NCBI RefSeq assembly: GCF_943734655.1
Contig: NC_071355.1
Location: 242,071,183-242,135,182, forward strand
Origin: Sabethes cyaneus
Lineage: Eukaryota; Arthropoda; Insecta; Diptera; Culicidae
Reading direction: 5' to 3'
Length of the DNA stretch: 64,000 nucleotides
Positions 11,373 through 22,399 of the stretch are shown here, piece after piece (position 1 is the first letter of the stretch; every line of letters begins with the position of its first letter). A program made the translations under genes and the position numbers. The notes under the pieces are model-generated. The model had not been told where the DNA came from. It was given only the letters and a program-made list of their open reading frames with translations, and did not search any database.

Positions 11373-11910
11373 TATAGTGGAACATCACCAACTCGCTCAA
11401 AAGAATAGGTATCAGAAGTGGCTTTCGAGTCAGTATAAATTGTATTAACTTGCGTTTTGACACTCATACTATTAACGCAGAATGATTTTTTTTTGTGCTT
11501 GCATAATTCTGAATGACTGCAAATAACGTGTCTTTGATGACAGTCTCGAATGTCTTAAATTTAGCACACATAGTGGTTGTTCCTCTGTAGTTTACGACAT
11601 CGCATTTGCCATTTTAGAGATTGGAAACATGCAGGAATTTTTCCAAGAAGTCGGAAAGAATTGCTGCTGTAGCGATTAATTAAACATGCAGGTTAGTGGA
11701 GGTACCAGAGCACTGTTTTAAAATTGCTGTAAGAATTAATCCAGGTACAGACGAAAACGATGACTAAGCGCTTGTAATAGTGGACGAAACAGAGTGCTCA
11801 TTTATCATAAAAATATCCTTGCTTAGCGGATATATCCAATAGAACATCGCTTAAAGCATGCTGAATTTGCGTATCAGTGATCGTAATATTGAATTGAATA
11901 CACTTGGAAC

Positions 11911-12302
11911 CAGGGATGGTTCGATCACTTTGACTCAATTTTGATTCATTTGACAGTACCGTCTCAGCCGAGCCAAATATGACAATGTTATATATGGGAC
12001 ATTTGTAGAACAAGTTTTAATCTACAATTTTTCTGAACAAAGTTTTGCTGTATCGTTTGTGGTTACGGTGCTACAACGCTAGTAACTCATCAGTGACTAA
12101 ATGAACGTTCATTTAGTCACTAATAAGATACTAGCATTGTAGCGCCGTAACTACAAAAGATACAGCAACACTTTATTCAGCAAAATTATAGATATTAAGC
12201 TGTTCTACAAATATCCCATACGTAACTTTGTCATATTTGGCCCCGTTAAGACGGTACTGTCAAATGAATCAAAATTGAGTCAAAGTGATCGAACCATCCC
12301 TG
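11911..12302. mobile_element. Palindromic hAT-type MITE, family 2, copy A
   Basis: The ends are CAGGGATGGTTCGATCACTT and its complement. The two halves are inverted copies around GAACGTTC near 12106. The 8-bp duplication CTTGGAAC is perfect on both sides (11903-11910, 12303-12310), strongly supporting hAT-type insertion. At 392 bp it is almost the same length as the MITE at 196-585 and shares its internal motifs (CATTTGTAGA, TTCTGAA, TTACGG.GCT) in the same order. The closest copy is at 42342. Confidence 0.9.
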
Positions 12303-12310
12303 CTTGGAAC

Positions 12311-12658
12311 ATGCTGCGCAAATAAATTGCACTTTTCAAGATGCGTTTTATGCAAATTATGCACAAGTTTGGGCTGAAATCCAATATTCTTCATAGAAAG
12401 CTTATTTAAGTTACAATTTTTATCAGGAGCTTACTAACATACTTAGGGTATGTTGCTGCTTCGTCGTAATTGCCTATTCCCGTCCTATCCAACAAAAATT
12501 ATTAAAAATATCAGCATTTTTATGACACACAATGCAAAACTAGTTATTCCCTAATAATTTACTTTATTGTCTATTATACGCGATCAATCAAAGTGAGCTG
12601 AGATCTATTTAAATGCTTTTTATCATTAAAGAAGTCCTACCAGCCAAATTTCCTACGT
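12311..12658. other. Unassigned stretch
   Basis: No gene or repeat is recognised between the MITE and the next repeat. Confidence 0.4.
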
Positions 12659-12780
12659 TTTACCTTTGTTATACTATAACAAAGGTTTAAAAATTGGTCG
12701 AAAAACACGAAATTGATCCGAGGCCCGGAGGGCCAAGTCACATATACCAATCGATAGGGTTCGACGATTTGAGCAATGTC

Positions 12781-12782
12781 TG

Positions 12783-12804
<22 letters not shown>
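12781..12804. repeat. (TG)12 microsatellite
   Basis: An uninterrupted TG run of about 24 bp, followed by a short TATG run. It sits inside the TATAACAAAGG repeat. Confidence 0.95.
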
Positions 12805-12814
<10 letters not shown>

Positions 12815-13499
12815 ATGATTTTTTCTATCGCCTGTTTCTCAGAGATGGCTGAACCGAATCGTTTGCTATTACTTTTGTTTGAAAGGTATTATTGTTTAGT
12901 AGATCACTATTGAGTTGCTTCGTGACACGACGTTTCGTTTAAAAGTTATAAACAAAAATGTGAAAAATACGTGACACGGGTTTCTCTAGAACTACATGAC
13001 CGATTTCAACGATCTTAGTATCAAATGAAAGCCCTTATTAAAGCTAAATTATTCAGAAATTTTTAATTGATAACAAACAAGTAGTTTAAAAGTTATGCTT
13101 AAAAAACCTGTTTTGACAAGGTAATAATTATCGCCTGTTTCTTAGAGATGGCCAAACCGATTTATGCGCTATTAGTCTCATTTGAAAGATAATATATGCT
13201 AATAGATCACTATTGAATGGTTTTTTGATTGGACGTTTAATTTGAAAGTTATGAGCAACCGTATACACCACACCAAAATTAACAATAATTTATAATGATT
13301 TTAACCAAGATAATTTACCTAATTTCAATTATTTTAATATCAAACGTTTTGGTCAAAGGTTTTGACACTACGAATATATATGCAAAATTTCATAAGAATT
13401 GGTTGTACCGGTCAAAAGATATTAACCCTCGAACACTCGCGCCAACTTTTGCAACACAGTTACTCGCGCGCACTATAACCCCAAACCAAAGAAAACGTG

Positions 13500-13985
13500 C
13501 GCACTAGAGGTTTGACTGGGAAAACTTGGTTTTAGGTTTATCGAACCTTTAGAATAGTTTCTTGAAATTAAAAGCTCTATCGTCTGATGGAATCTAAATT
13601 TTGACTAATCCCCCTAAAAGTGAAATAAAAAAAATTATTTTTCTTCAGTGTCAATATAACACATTGATGTGCTCTGCAAAGTTATAGAGCATATTATTAC
13701 AAGAAATTTTGCTAAAGACAGTAACCTTCCATCTCTACAGCTAAGATAGAAAAATCTTATTTATTGTATATGAATTTGTAAACTCAGTTTTTATATTTTT
13801 ACTCTTTTTGTAATTGTTGTATGACTTTTTCATCTATTACAAAATTGTACAAATGATAAAAATACACAACTTTGCTGAATATAGTATACCTCTATGTTTG
13901 CTTGTTTAGGAACTGTAGAACTTTGATTATAAAAAAATACCTTAATTTTGACTACGAATTACTCGACTACCAGCAGACGGATACA
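13500..13985 (+). repeat. Nested ~490-bp repeat, copy 1
   Basis: It matches 48656-49115 in inverted orientation over nearly its full length: GCTCTATCGTC, TAATCCCCCTAAAA, CACATTGATGTG, TATTATTACAAG, GACAGTAACCTTC and TATACCTCTATGTTTGCT all recur in the complementary order. The two copies sit inside two different host elements. No protein is encoded. Confidence 0.7.
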
Positions 13986-14725
13986 TTTTAAACATTTTAC
14001 ATTGGCTAGTTTTGCTGCATACAGACACCATTTTTCCATATGAAGAAACGAGAGAAAATTCCACTTGGGATCAATTGCGGTACACCTCGCATGCTGATTG
14101 TTTCGTTTCTATGATGGCGGTTTATGCTGATCTATTTTTCAAACAATTTAAATTATTAATGCATTGAATAATTATGACATTTTGCTCAGAATAAGTTTAT
14201 TGAAGAATATTCGTTAGTTAAACAACGATTTGTAACTTTATAACAATATGGCGTTGAAAAACCTACACGTGTTGTACAAAATACAACAGCGTGAGTAACC
14301 GAAGGTTAATAAAAATTGATTAAAATTATTCAAGAAAACTCTATTGATGTGAATCAAATAGAATGGCATTACAGGAAATTATGCATAGTTCAAAAACCTA
14401 TAAACTAGACCTTTACTAGGCAATGTATATGTTAAAGAATAAGATTTCCTCTTACAACTTACTTTTATTTGCACTTACTCAAATTAATAACAACTTACTT
14501 ATCCTTACTCAGCAATTACATGAAAAAAGGATCTATCAAAATTTAAAAGTGTTCCTATTTTGTTCAAAATTTGTAAACTTATTCAATTTTCAAAAAATTT
14601 ATGTAAACCAACACATTACGCAACGTTAACCAATAGATGAATTATGTTCCGAAAACGTGTCGATTTCTATCTCAAATACCAAGTAAGACCGTATAACAAA
14701 GGTTCCTTTCACCACTAGGTGGATT

Positions 14726-16120
14726 AAATCGGGTTTTTTCGTTTTCGTTTCGAAGAAAATGTCGACTATTCGTTTTAATTTCCGTCATTCATAAATGAAA
14801 ATAACTCACGCAAGGCATTGTCGTTATTCTACAGCCAGGAAAACTTGCCTTACCTGCAGAAATTTTGCAGAATAACATTTGTCATGTCGTCCTACACAAC
14901 GCGCGTTAGTTTCGTAAAGTTTGTTGTGATTTTTAGTTCGGACGATGAAAAATTTTGATGGACGCATTTTAAAACGGTACGACGCATTTAAGAAATAAAG
15001 TCAGTTGCGTAATTTCAATAATATGCTTTAATAATCGCTTTTCAGTGATTTCGAAGTTCACGGATCGGAAGGTAAGTGTGTTTTAGTCAAATCAGCACAA
15101 GAACTTTGGGAGTATTCATTAAATCCATTCAACAAATGATGAAGGTTAGAATGGCTTTACTTCCTACGACGGGAATTAGAAATAAACCCTACCTTTCATT
15201 TGTTGACAAAATTATATAAATCGGTCGAGTTATTCAACAGTTATGAATTTTTTAAGTAAAAGATCTAATGGCAAGGATGCTGAAGATTTTTGTGGCAGCG
15301 CTAAATCAGGAGAGGAAATCCTAAGCACTAAATAAAATTGGGGATTAAAAAATTTGGGAAAAGCAATAAGTACCTACACAAAGGGTTAACAAACTCGACA
15401 CTCTTTTTATTATGGAATTACCACGTCAATACAGACAGGTGTACAAGTCCCGGTTGGTCAGATTGCGTTGATTTTTTGGTTGGTCAATTGAGAGTTTATT
15501 TATTTAGTTATACTGTCATTATTTCAGTTTTCTAATCTATTACTCACATTTGGTAAATGTTTCTTTTAACTACTTTAATTTTTAATTTGTTGTCTGCTTT
15601 GTATTTGGATGTACCAACATATTGCTCTTTATTTTACCTCTATAACTACTTTAACCCATTTCCTCCCAGCGCACTATGGGCAAAAACGAGCGGCAGTTTG
15701 GGAGCCGCCGGCCAGCTGGCAAAACATAAGTGATCTTATGTTAAATTTTCCGGTGAAAGATTTTAATGAAAGCTAGGTTTCACGTATCAACTTGGACCCT
15801 AACGAATGGAAAAAAAAAGATTTCGAAAAAATCTAATCGACCTGTTTTTGCTTAAAGTTCAGATGTAACATATTACAAAAATACAGCCGTGTGAACATAA
15901 CAAGTCTTGCTACTTTTCAGCCAGTTCAAACTAGTAACTTTACCTCCGGAATTCGTGGATGAATTGAGTGAAAGTGAGAACATGAATAAAAATTCATGTT
16001 CAATTTTCTTTCCCTAGCAACAATGTGAGTTTTATTGTACTTTTATGGCGGTATTCATGACCAATTCTGATCTTAAATGCCATCATAAGAGTGTAATAAA
16101 ACCCAAATTGTTACTAGGGC
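14726..16120. other. Unassigned stretch
   Basis: No gene is seen; frames 15338-15535 and others lack motifs. A TTAACCCATTTCC near 15650 resembles one end of a piggyBac-type element, but no partner end was found. Confidence 0.4.
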
Positions 16121-16420
16121 TTTTAACTCTCTCTTCTCTCTCACGCGTACTCTCTCATTCTCTCTCACTCACACTCACTCCCACTATCTCATTCTCTTTC
16201 ACTCACGCTCTTTCATTCTTTCTCAATCACACTCTCTCATTCTATTTCACTTACCCTCTCTCATTCTCTCTCAATAATACTCTCTCATTCTCTCTCACTC
16301 ATAGTCACTCACACTCTCTCATTCTCTCTCTTTCACATTCTCTCTCGGTCTCGTTTCTTCTCACTCTCACTCGCTTTGCCTCGTTCTCTCTCTCTGTCGC
16401 TCATTGTATTACTCTCGTTC
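16121..16420. repeat. CT-rich low-complexity tract
   Basis: About 300 bp of nearly pure pyrimidine on the plus strand, built from CTCTCTCATT and CTCACACT-like units. The open frame across it (16045-16428) translates to Leu/Ser/Thr repeats and is not a gene. Confidence 0.95.
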
Positions 16421-16880
16421 TCACGTAGCTTTTGTGTAAAAAATGCATAATTTGTCTGCTCAGGTGGTGTCCAGCGCTTAGAAATCTCATATTCAATTTA
16501 TAAAATACACCTGAACCTTTACTTTTCGAAAAGGGAAAAGCCCGTGGAAATGGAGTAGTGTTCGACGCTCCTTCTTCCGTAGGCACAAAACCTTCATTTT
16601 TGCACCAACAGTTTACACCAAATGATACAATTATAAGTTAATGACTAACACTAGACATTTTACACGTGATTTACTTCAAAGCATACAAAAAAAAACTTTT
16701 TTAAGGACAGAACGGGACAAATGGAAATCAAACACATTAAAACAACGGTTGAAGACACGAGATATGCTCGAGAGAGGCTCGTTTAGGCCATAATTGATGC
16801 GTGAAGCAGGAAGATTGAGAAAGGGGTGAGATCAGACGGATCGCCCGCGGATATTGATGTTTAGTTGTTGGAGTATATCT
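16421..16880. other. Unassigned stretch
   Basis: Nothing is recognised between the CT tract and the RT relic. Confidence 0.4.
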
Positions 16881-16886
16881 GGGCTG

Positions 16887-18169
16887 TCAATTTGAGAATT
16901 TAAAATAAGACTCAATACGTTGGATGCTGTTACGGTAGTACGGTGTCCATACAACTACAGTGTATTCTACTATTGATCGCACTAAAGAACAATATAGTGT
17001 TTTTAAACATTGGATATTGTTAAAGATCTTAATAAATCTAAGTAGAAAGCCTACATTTTTCGAGGCTTTGGCAGAAATATAGGCCACATGTTCTTTAAAA
17101 GATAATTTTGAATCGTGCAGAATTCCCAAGTCTTTTACACATGTTTCCCTTTTCAAGGATGTTCCAGAGACTTTGTAATCATAGCACATACACATCATCA
17201 TCATTGATTTCTTGCGTGTAAAAGAAATGCACGAACACTAGGAGGCATTCAGTGCCATTCCATTCGTTGTGCTCCAGTCAGCGAAATTATCCAGCTGCGT
17301 TTGCAGAAAATCAGTGTCTATGTTATTTTTGATAACGGCAAAGAGTTTAAAATCATCAGCATACGATGATTTCATGCATTTTAAAGCAAAATTGATATCG
17401 TTCAAGTAGAGGAGGAATATATACGGGCCTAGATGACTGCCTTGGGGCACACCAGACGTGACGGGGAAAGGCGAAGAGATAAGGGTAGGGAAAACACCCA
17501 AAAGCAAGGACGTATTAAAAAATTTTGCCAATGGGCTGCATAAAGTAGAGCAACAGTTTTTTTAAAATTATTGATGGAATGCCGTCGGGGCCAGGGTTCG
17601 ACGAGCTCTTCAAGGTAGAGCAAGCGTTCAGGATAATCTGGGTTGAGATGGCAGGGTAGGATCCGTGGAACATTTGAGATGGCACGCGAACCTTGCTGAC
17701 TGCTAAGTGTCTCATAAGAGAAAACTGCACTAAACTGAGTACGAAATAATTCACATATGTCCGAAGCAGTGGACGCTTCCGCATCACCGAGCATCATGGT
17801 GGTGGGTAGACCTGATTCGTTTCTTTGCTCGTTAACATAATGCCAGAACTTTTTGGGGTTACTAAGTAGACATTGTTGCATACGGTTTTGATACGAGTGG
17901 AACAGTTTCTTGTTCAGTCGTTTATAACGAGTATTGAGGGAAATATATCGACATTTAAATTGATATGTACCATGTTTCGAGAATCTCCTTAGAGTCATCC
18001 GTTTAGCTGATTTATAACTTTTTAAAGCGCAGGTAGATCCTGGAGGATGTGAGGGTTTGCAGAAATGTCTCTTTGGAGGAAACTGATCGATAGCATATAG
18101 AAGAACGTTTGTGAAATTTTGGACCGCTAAGTTAGTATCCGTATTCTCTAGTATTGAGCACCAGTTCAC
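16887..18169 (-). pseudogene. Decayed Jockey-like non-LTR retrotransposon ORF2
   Basis: Four overlapping minus-strand frames read in order through one RT gene. Frame 18169-17429 carries the linker before RT (RYKRLNKKLF, NPKKFWHYVNE). Frame 17787-17515 has PGPDGIPSIILKK, the RT entry motif. Frame 17531-17238 has GVPQGSHLGP and the catalytic SYADD, and frame 17204-16887 has KDLGILHDSKLSF and LYCSLVRSIVEY of the thumb. The fingers/palm segment between DGIPS and GVPQGS is largely deleted and frameshifts separate the pieces. Expected function was target-primed reverse transcription; it is now inactive. Confidence 0.85.
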
Positions 18170-21100
18170 GACACTTGCATGACAAGAAACATAAACATTG
18201 CACCGAAGATTTAATTAATTTCCTTCAACCAGGTTTCGGTTAATTTTTACAAGCAGACATTTTTAAAAGCTAAGCTTTGAGATCTATAATATCAGTCGAG
18301 CCGAGTCGAGCTGCACTTCATGAATGAATTGTTTTGAAGGGTAGAAAACTGAGAAAGACAAACACTGCCAGCAGTTCAGTAGTCATGTCTATGGGCTGAC
18401 GGATAAAAAATACTACCAGGAGTAAAACTGTTTGCGATGAATACGTTTGATATTTGCCTTCATGCAGGGCTGTTATTTTTTTCGAGCACTTCAAACCTTG
18501 CAGTCATGATGAACTTTCAATAAGTTAGAGTCAAACTTTACAGAATCGTTATTTTATACTAGGAATACAATAAAAATATATATAAAAAATGGCGAAAAAT
18601 TCAACGAAAATTTTCAGCTAATTCGGCCTACTAGATTCTGAGATACACGTACAGGCAGCTGAAAAAACATGATTTGGAGAAAAACGCGTTTAAAGTTTCA
18701 TTCCCTTGAAATGACCCCATAGTTTTTGCTTTTACTTTTCTACGAAATTAGATATCGAAAGATCTTTTTGGCCGGACATTTCAAAAGGTATAAGCCTCAC
18801 AAAAATGCAAAAAAAAACAAAATTCGAGTTTTCCGTATTCCCAAAGCTGGCTTCCTCTTTAAAAGAAAAATTATAGAAGAATAAAGAAAAAATTAGGGTA
18901 GCGCTAATAAGAACCAATATTTAATAAATGACTTTTATAGAAGTAAAACAACAGTTACAATAAATATGATGTGAGACTCAAACATATGCGATCTTATTTT
19001 CGATGACACAACAAATCAGCGCTATAAATTTTTATAGTGCACCATTCAGAAGCAAATTCAACCATGTTGCTACAGATGTCGCAAGTTGAATTCTTCTTTA
19101 CACTTGCTGAAATTTGCTTTCATCATCGGTGCCAGCAATTTCTCATATGAATATTTTAATAAACACACTCTACCATTAGTGACGCTTTTATGAGTGTGTA
19201 CACAATTGCCAAAGGCAGCAGTGTGCGGGTAGATTGATTCATTTAGGAACTGCATTCCAGGGCCAACGTTTTTCAACGGCACATCTTCTGAATCTGCCTT
19301 CGATAATGCAAATTGACAGTAGGCCTGTTAAAAGGTTTCCTATTAAAGATTCAGCACAATACTGCCAGCCTACGACGACGTACGTTGCCATCGCTAATGG
19401 TTCCATCTTTCCCACCGGCTCGGCTCGGCATTGGGCATCGGGTACAGAATCGGCGTCAACTGTCCCTAAAAAGCCGCAACCGTACACGTACCCGCCCCCG
19501 GCCACTGCCGGCCGACCGGCCAGGGCTTGTGGTAATGTCTGCCGATGATGGACGATCCTTTCCTGCGTTGCATCCGAAGTAATTGCTTCGCCCGGCAAGC
19601 TGTTTGTTCAGCACTTCACTCCACCCTCCACAGTCAAGTTTTGCGCAATACTGTCTGTTGTCGTCGTCGACGACGACGACGGCCGCTGGCCGGCTGGCCA
19701 ACCGGTCCATGGACTCCAACTCAATGGGAAGGCTAATGTCCTATCTCCCACAGAGCACGATATGCTTCAACTGTCATCCAAGCATTCGCACATGAATCCC
19801 CCGTCCTTCGATTCCGGCCGGGTATGTTCTCCGATGTTGTGGCTTTGAACAAATCGCTCGAACATAAATAACCTATTATTACCTCAAACTCTGTTATTTT
19901 TTTTTTGAACAAACAAACAAAAAAGCAGTCTGTATTTTTCGGTTTGACCGTAACTGGCAGGTTCCATTGCTGGCGATTTCGAGTGAATTCGACGCACAGC
20001 AAAAAAAAACCACATACAGATGATAAATAAATTGATTCTAGAGTAGTGAGAGGAAAATGTTGTTCCGTACGAGAAACAACCGCAATCCTGCAATTGACAG
20101 CTAAACTATTAGCTTTTAATTTTTGTGGTGGGGTTTTTCAGTAACGTTTTCATCCCTGTCTGGATGTCGACCATGAGTATGGAAGAAAAGCATTTTTAAT
20201 AACAATAATCTGGTAAATTTTGTTGTTAATTGGATTGCATTTTGATTTATGTCGTTATGTCGACAATGACCTGGCGTAGTTCGATGTTGCTATTGACATC
20301 CAGTAAAGGGCAAAATTGATCAGAGTAAAAATACCTGCCTCATTTGACCTCACCAACGTTGCCCACTGCATCTAATCATTATTATTCATGTGTCCGAGAG
20401 ATTCATATTTTTCATTTTCCCGTCCCCGGGTCGACCTTTCGCAAGTCACCACACCCTGACGGAGCCTTTGATATTTCAGATGAAACTCCATAATTTTCCA
20501 ATCTTCGGAACAACGAACAGGAGAAAACCTTCGTTCGGTTGGTCGAGCGTGCAGCTGACATTTGTCCCGTTCCACTCCGCCCGCACTCGTTAGGGTAATA
20601 GGATAGAAAGCTCCGATAGCACAGAACTCCCCCCTCCCCCCCATTCCGGGACACACGAGTCCACCTCGGATGAACGTGCTTTATGATTGCCGCACAGCTT
20701 TCAGAGTCTCATTTCTACTGTGTGCAGCTCAGCTCTGTCGGCAGGCAGTGCAATGAAGTGCAGCGCAGTGAAGTACAAGCCCGTGCGCCCGTCACATCGT
20801 CACCACGCAAGCAGACAAAATGTAACGGAAACCCGCACTCCGTGCTGGCAAACATCCCATTTAGAACCTCATTAGCAATCAAAGAAACACAATGTAGATA
20901 GTTATAAATGCCACCATCCCCTAGGGTGGGTTGACTTTTAGTGCAAAATTTATTAACTGCCCTGCTAGTGCAATCGTTAAAGTCTGTTTCGAAGATTTAT
21001 TGATTTGCACAGATTGTTGTACAGATCAGTGTAAAACCAGTTTTGATTTTTTTTCGCGACCCTCACTAAATCGGGTAGAGCCAAAATTTATTCACCCGAC

Positions 21101-21985
21101 AGAACATATACTTAGCTTCTTCAGGTTAATGCTAGCCAGCTATGGTGACTCATTATGCGCCTTGATCCGCCCACCATCAGCCACCGTCACAACCATCGGG
21201 GGCTAGAATCCGTGTAAAGGAAGCTGGAAAGAATGTAATGAAAATCACGTTTCGTAATACTTTATTCGGTGCTAGCAGACGAGTTTAACCTGGCAGACAG
21301 TAGTCAATTACCTACTTCTACTTGGCAAGCTTGGAAGTAAGTTTTTTTTAACATGTATTCTGGGACGTTAACGAGTGGAAGATACACTTCTTACAAAGAT
21401 AAAAAAAACGAGAAAAAATACAGGCAAGGGTGCTGTCTTTCTAGAGACCATCGAGACGGTGCTTTGGTTCGAGGTGTCTAAAGACTATAGGGCGATAGGG
21501 TTTCAAGGTGCCGGCTCAGTTTCCAGAATGTGATGTTTCAGATTTTTGTTGTATTTTTAATTCCGTTTTACAAAGGAAATTGATTTGAAAATTTTATCTC
21601 TAACCTCACTCTATCTCTCACTTCGCATTCATAAAGAAATTTTTTTCAATTTTTATGTCTTTTGTTAATCTTCACCTGTTTTTTTTGCGTCAAATATTAT
21701 CTTAATGCTATGGAGAATGTTTACAGGAAAAGCATGCTTCGTAATAGGAAGTACGGGTCATAAAATGAAAAATCAAAACAATGGATGTCGATTTTTGTAC
21801 CAAGTGAAATAAATAAATAAAGAGTTCTTTCTTACAATTTCTTTAAGTTAAGTATTTATTTTGAAGTAAAAATAACAAAAATTGGAATTAAAGCACATCC
21901 TTACGCTTATCTTTAGCAGATTTCAAATTTATTTAGCTGGAACTTCAGTTGTTTTGTGGCCTTTGACGTGGCAAAACTTTGACAG
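18170..21985. other. Unassigned, largely non-repetitive region
   Basis: No gene is recognised. Bases about 19430-19720 and 20380-20870 are clearly GC-richer than their surroundings and hold mutually overlapping short frames on both strands (19239-19598 minus, 19313-19582 plus), which argues against any one being real. A near-palindromic CGTCGTCGTCGACGACGACG lies near 19658. The composition suggests single-copy DNA, possibly regulatory, but there is no direct evidence. Confidence 0.4.
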
Positions 21986-22003
21986 CAAATTCTGTGAAAA
22001 GCT

Positions 22004-22297
22004 ATGAAGCAATCTCGTAAAGGATACACACCGAAATCTGAAATGTGTAGGGACAGAGAGGGAAACCTGGTCACAAACGAGCGTGAGGTGGTCGACAGGT
22101 GGAAACAGTTCTTCAATGCACATCTCAATAGTAATATAACAGAAGTAGACGGAACGAAAGTTAGCCTTGGAATGACAACAAACGATTACAGCGTGCCGGT
22201 TCCTGATTTCGAAGAGTTCTGGCGAGAAATCGATCAGCTGAAGAATAGTATTGGGTATGAACTGGAGAGAGATACCTGGGAGGAGCGTCAAATATAG
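22004..22297 (+). pseudogene. RTE-like retrotransposon linker fragment
   Basis: The frame encodes CRDREGNLVTNEREVVDRWK, the segment that links endonuclease and RT in RTE-like elements. Its equivalent in the next copy reads CNDSAGNLLTDKTAVAA at about 23389-23440. It is truncated on both sides and belongs to a separate insertion from the element beginning near 22400. Confidence 0.7.
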
Positions 22298-22399
22298 CTC
22301 TGGCTCTCTCAAGCACCCACCTAGCGCCTCCACGCAGATCTAAGTCAAATGATGACGGTTGATGGCTTTACCCGGAAATGCTTCATGTACTTACTGAAG

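Larger units (their letters stand above)
12661..14725. mobile_element. Mosquito repeat bounded by TATAACAAAGG motifs
   Basis: It begins with CTTTGTTATACTATAACAAAGG-like palindromic sequence at about 12664-12685 and ends near 14691-14725 with GTATAACAAAGGTTCC and CACCACTAGGTGG. Inside are a (TG)n run at 12781-12804, three diverged ~150-bp tandem units (about 12825-12955, 12970-13100, 13127-13260; motifs TTTCTCAGAGATGGC and GATCACTATTGA), and a nested repeat at 13500-13985. The superfamily is unclear and no transposase is visible. The exact limits are uncertain. Confidence 0.5.

Noticed and set aside
15648..15675. piggyBac end (TTAA followed by CCCATTTCC)
   Set aside because: No matching inverted end with TTAA was found nearby, so one short match is not enough.
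16045..16428. 127-residue Leu/Ser-rich frame
   Set aside because: It is a translation of the CT-rich low-complexity tract.
19239..19598. 119-residue minus-strand frame in a GC-rich patch
   Set aside because: Several frames on both strands overlap here, as expected from high GC content; no motif, splice context or family resemblance supports one.
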